Origin: an uncultured Clostridium sp.
GTDB taxonomy: Bacteria > Bacillota > Clostridia > Lachnospirales > Lachnospiraceae
Reading direction: 5' to 3'
Assembly: GCA_900541315.1 (NCBI GenBank)
Contig: UQJF01000144.1
Span: 1-6,856, forward strand
Length of the DNA: 6,856 nucleotides
Part shown: in pieces, positions 5,127 through 6,856 of the stretch
Numbering within the stretch: the stretch's first letter is position 1
Layout of the letters: each line of letters starts with the position of its first letter
The notes under the pieces: generated by a model
The model's database searches: none
What the model saw: only the letters and a program-made list of their open reading frames with translations
Told to the model about the DNA's origin: nothing
Translations under genes and position numbers: made by a program

Positions 5127-6644
5127 TTATCTGATCCAGGCTCCGTCTGCCCCTACTTTATAGCCATCCGGGGTGGTCGTATTTGTAAGCATGACGCCGT
5201 CCTGGCCCAGATAATACCAGATTCCATTTGCCCCTGCCTTCCAAACATTCTTTGCCAGACTTCCTGTAGAACAGAAATAATACCATTTTCCATCTAATTC
5301 TTTCCAGCCCTTTGCCATGTAATGATCTGACTGGATCCAGTAGGTCTCTCCATTATCTGTGATCCATTCTCCCACTGCTTTTATGCCATTACCTTTTACA
5401 TAATACCAGCCGTTATTATCTTTTACCCAGCCACGCTCTTTTACAGCGCCCGGACCGCCGGTATTGGTATCTGCAGATTCCGGCTGTGTGGGGGCAGAGG
5501 CTTTTGTTTCCTGACTAGACGAATTATTTGTGTTATTTGTATTATTCGTATTGTTTGTGTTGTTTGCATTATTCGCACTGTTTGTGTTATTTGTGCTATT
5601 TCCAGGTGTTGGAGCCTGGGATGTATTCTGGCTTGTATTCTGTCCTGTCAGGGCACCTGCCTCTGCCAGTTTAAAGCCATAGTCCAGTAATGCCTTCGTA
5701 TCCGTATAATGGGTAGACTGGCTCTTCATTACAACTGCGATCAGACGGACACCGTTTCGCTCTGCTGCTGTTACCAGTGTATTTCCGGCTTTTGATGTAT
5801 ATCCAGTCTTTCCGCCTATAATTCCCTGATAATATCTGGAATCTTTTGGATTTAACATTTTATGTCCCATAGTCACAGTAAGACCTGACGGATTTTTTTT
5901 AGTAGCCGGAAGTGTATAGGTTCTGGTGGAAGCCACTGTTTTTACTATATCATTTGCAAAAGCAGCTCTTGCGATCAGTGCCATATCATGAGGTGTAGTA
6001 TAATGGTTCGGGTCGTTTAAACCATGTGGATTGGCAAAATGAGTATTAGTGCAGCCTAAAGAAGCTGCTTTGGCATTCATCTTCTCTGCAAAAGCGGCAT
6101 TGCTGCCAGCCACATGCTCTGCAAGGGCATTTCCCACTTCGTTTGCTGATTTTAATAACAGCGCATACAGACACTGGCGTACTGATAAGGTATCTCCCTC
6201 CGTCATGCCAATAGAAACTGCACCCGATTCAAGGTTAGTGGTAGCTGTTGATGAAAATGTGACTGTATCATCCAGATTGCAGTTTTCAGCTACTAAAAGA
6301 GCTGTCATCAGCTTGGTAATGCTGGCTGGATAATACTGTGTTTCGCCGTTTTGTGAAAATAATACACTTCCGTCTGCAGCATTTAACAAAACTGCACCCT
6401 GGGATGCAATAGTGGGTTTCGTAATAGAAGAAACATCACCCTTCTGGGATGGTGTATTTTCACCAGATGTATTCTGGGCGCCTGATGCCTTAGTTGGTTG
6501 TGTCTCCTGAACCTGGCTCTGTGATATGGATGTTCCTTTATCTAATGGTGTAATAGTCACCTGACTGGCCCATGCAGGTACAGACAATGTGAGAATGGCA
6601 GCCGTACATACTGCCAGAAATGTATATATTTTATTTTTTTTCAT
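5127..6644 (-). CDS. Secreted D-alanyl-D-alanine carboxypeptidase (peptidase S11) with choline-binding-type repeats
   Basis: 505 residues. Residues 1-26 are a Sec signal peptide (KKNK, hydrophobic core, AWA before SQ). A Ser/Thr/Gln-rich stretch leads to the S11 penicillin-binding domain (about 75-330) with all three catalytic motifs: SITK (nucleophile Ser108, Lys111), SAN (166-168) and KTG (279-281). Such enzymes remove the last D-Ala of peptidoglycan stem peptides outside the membrane. The usual C-terminal PBP5 beta domain and amphipathic anchor are missing. Instead an Asn/Thr-rich linker (about 338-377) joins five Trp/Tyr-rich repeats (about 405-505; GWVKDNNGWYYV, GWKELDGKWYYF, IWYYLGQDG), as in choline- or glucan-binding proteins, which would hold the enzyme on wall polymers. 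The ATG at 6644 is chosen because it begins the signal peptide; a longer frame opens only at a TTG (6761) and would bury it. The ribosome site (AGAGGA) is weak and rather far, at about 12 bases. Confidence 0.9.
   Translation of the reverse strand: MKKNKIYTFLAVCTAAILTLSVPAWASQVTITPLDKGTSISQSQVQETQPTKASGAQNTSGENTPSQKGDVSSITKPTIASQGAVLLNAADGSVLFSQNGETQYYPASITKLMTALLVAENCNLDDTVTFSSTATTNLESGAVSIGMTEGDTLSVRQCLYALLLKSANEVGNALAEHVAGSNAAFAEKMNAKAASLGCTNTHFANPHGLNDPNHYTTPHDMALIARAAFANDIVKTVASTRTYTLPATKKNPSGLTVTMGHKMLNPKDSRYYQGIIGGKTGYTSKAGNTLVTAAERNGVRLIAVVMKSQSTHYTDTKALLDYGFKLAEAGALTGQNTSQNTSQAPTPGNSTNNTNSANNANNTNNTNNTNNTNNSSSQETKASAPTQPESADTNTGGPGAVKERGWVKDNNGWYYVKGNGIKAVGEWITDNGETYWIQSDHYMAKGWKELDGKWYYFCSTGSLAKNVWKAGANGIWYYLGQDGVMLTNTTTPDGYKVGADGAWIR
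5520..5603 (-). repeat. Asn/Thr-rich 9-bp repeat tract in the carboxypeptidase linker
   Basis: About nine copies of a degenerate 9-base unit (minus-strand sense AATAACACA-like) encode NTN/TNN triads (residues about 348-375) between the catalytic and wall-binding parts. The unit preserves frame, so copy-number change would alter linker length only. Confidence 0.7.
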
Positions 6645-6680
6645 TGGAAATAAAGATCCTCTCTGTGGTATTAGAAGCAG

Positions 6681-6686
6681 ATTATA
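6681..6686 (-). promoter_or_regulatory. Candidate -10 box of the carboxypeptidase gene
   Basis: A perfect TATAAT on the minus strand, about 37 bases before the ATG at 6644. No recognisable -35 lies 16-18 bases upstream and there is no TG extension, so this is only a tentative promoter. Confidence 0.35.
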
Positions 6687-6809
6687 CTCGCGAACACGCT
6701 CTAACATGCTCTGCTGCCTGCTGTGCCAGTGGTTTTGTTCGTCAATGGCTTGTAAAAACAAATGTCCGTTCAGGCAGCTGTAACTTATTTTTCTCTGGAC
6801 TCATTATAT

Positions 6810-6856
6810 CTGTCTCTTATACACATCTCCGAGCCCACGAGACGGAGCTACATCTC
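6810..6856. other. Illumina Nextera adapter read-through (not genomic)
   Basis: The 19-base Tn5 mosaic end CTGTCTCTTATACACATCT (6810-6828) is followed by the i7-side adapter CCGAGCCCACGAGAC (6829-6843), an 8-base index GGAGCTAC (6844-6851; N718 in the Nextera XT v2 set as I recall it) and ATCTC (6852-6856), the start of the P7 sequence. The order and spacing are exactly those of library read-through. Genomic sequence ends at about 6809. Confidence 0.98.

Noticed and set aside
6689..6745. LexA-box-like CGAAC motifs upstream of the carboxypeptidase
   Set aside because: There are two isolated half-sites (one on each strand), neither with the GTTCG partner at 4-base spacing.
6645..6761. Extension of the carboxypeptidase to a TTG at 6761
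   Set aside because: It would place 39 hydrophilic residues before a textbook signal peptide and would cross the candidate -10 box.
6742..6804. 20-residue minus-strand open frame at the contig end
   Set aside because: It is too short to judge, with adapter immediately upstream so no ribosome site can be seen. It could be the tail of a lost gene but cannot be supported.
6810..6828. Tn5/IS50 transposon end
   Set aside because: The mosaic end is directly joined to Illumina adapter and index sequence, so it is library-derived and not a resident mobile element.

Overview
The window reads as one complete assembly contig from a low-GC, anaerobic, probably spore-forming Firmicute, most likely Lachnospiraceae or a relative. 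Support for this: strong AGGAGG-type ribosome binding sites; a two-component oxygen-sensitive iron-sulfur reductase system; a clostridial-type rhodanese/TtcA protein; a collagen-like protein behind a sporulation-type promoter; and a D,D-carboxypeptidase with choline-binding-type repeats. The family assignment is an inference from protein style. The last 47 bases (6810-6856) are not genomic: they match Illumina Nextera adapter plus an index.

Layout from left to right. 1-88 holds no gene, only a small dyad. 89-117 is the intrinsic terminator of a minus-strand gene (163-1293) for a rhodanese-PP-loop fusion protein of the TtcA tRNA-thiolation family, with its own promoter near 1366-1394. Upstream on the same strand, behind its own terminator (1486-1515), is a 128-residue collagen-like protein (1531-1917) preceded by a sigma-K/sigma-E-like promoter. 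Next is a two-gene minus-strand operon: an ASKHA-type activator ATPase (3262-4011), then a double-cubane-cluster reductase of the 2-hydroxyacyl-CoA dehydratase superfamily (2072-3217). A 203-bp divergent intergenic region (4012-4214) separates it from a plus-strand LysR-family regulator (4215-5120). That region has a consensus-like promoter for the regulator, a perfect 7+7 dyad with LysR T-N11-A geometry lying over the -10 box, and a second 6+6 dyad. Converging on lysR with a 6-bp gap is a minus-strand secreted D-alanyl-D-alanine carboxypeptidase (5127-6644).

How they fit together: the activator uses ATP hydrolysis to drive electrons into the double-cubane protein. The LysR protein is the obvious candidate regulator of that pair and of itself. 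Its effector domain resembles the CysL (sulfur) and selenium-associated LysR group, and the nearby rhodanese/TtcA protein also handles sulfur, so a sulfur/selenium theme is possible but unproven. The collagen-like and carboxypeptidase genes are cell- or spore-surface functions with no visible link to that core. I see no mobile element, CRISPR array, tRNA or rRNA. The most interesting unit is the LysR / activator / double-cubane module: its physiological substrate cannot be read from sequence, but the operator architecture gives a testable route to it.
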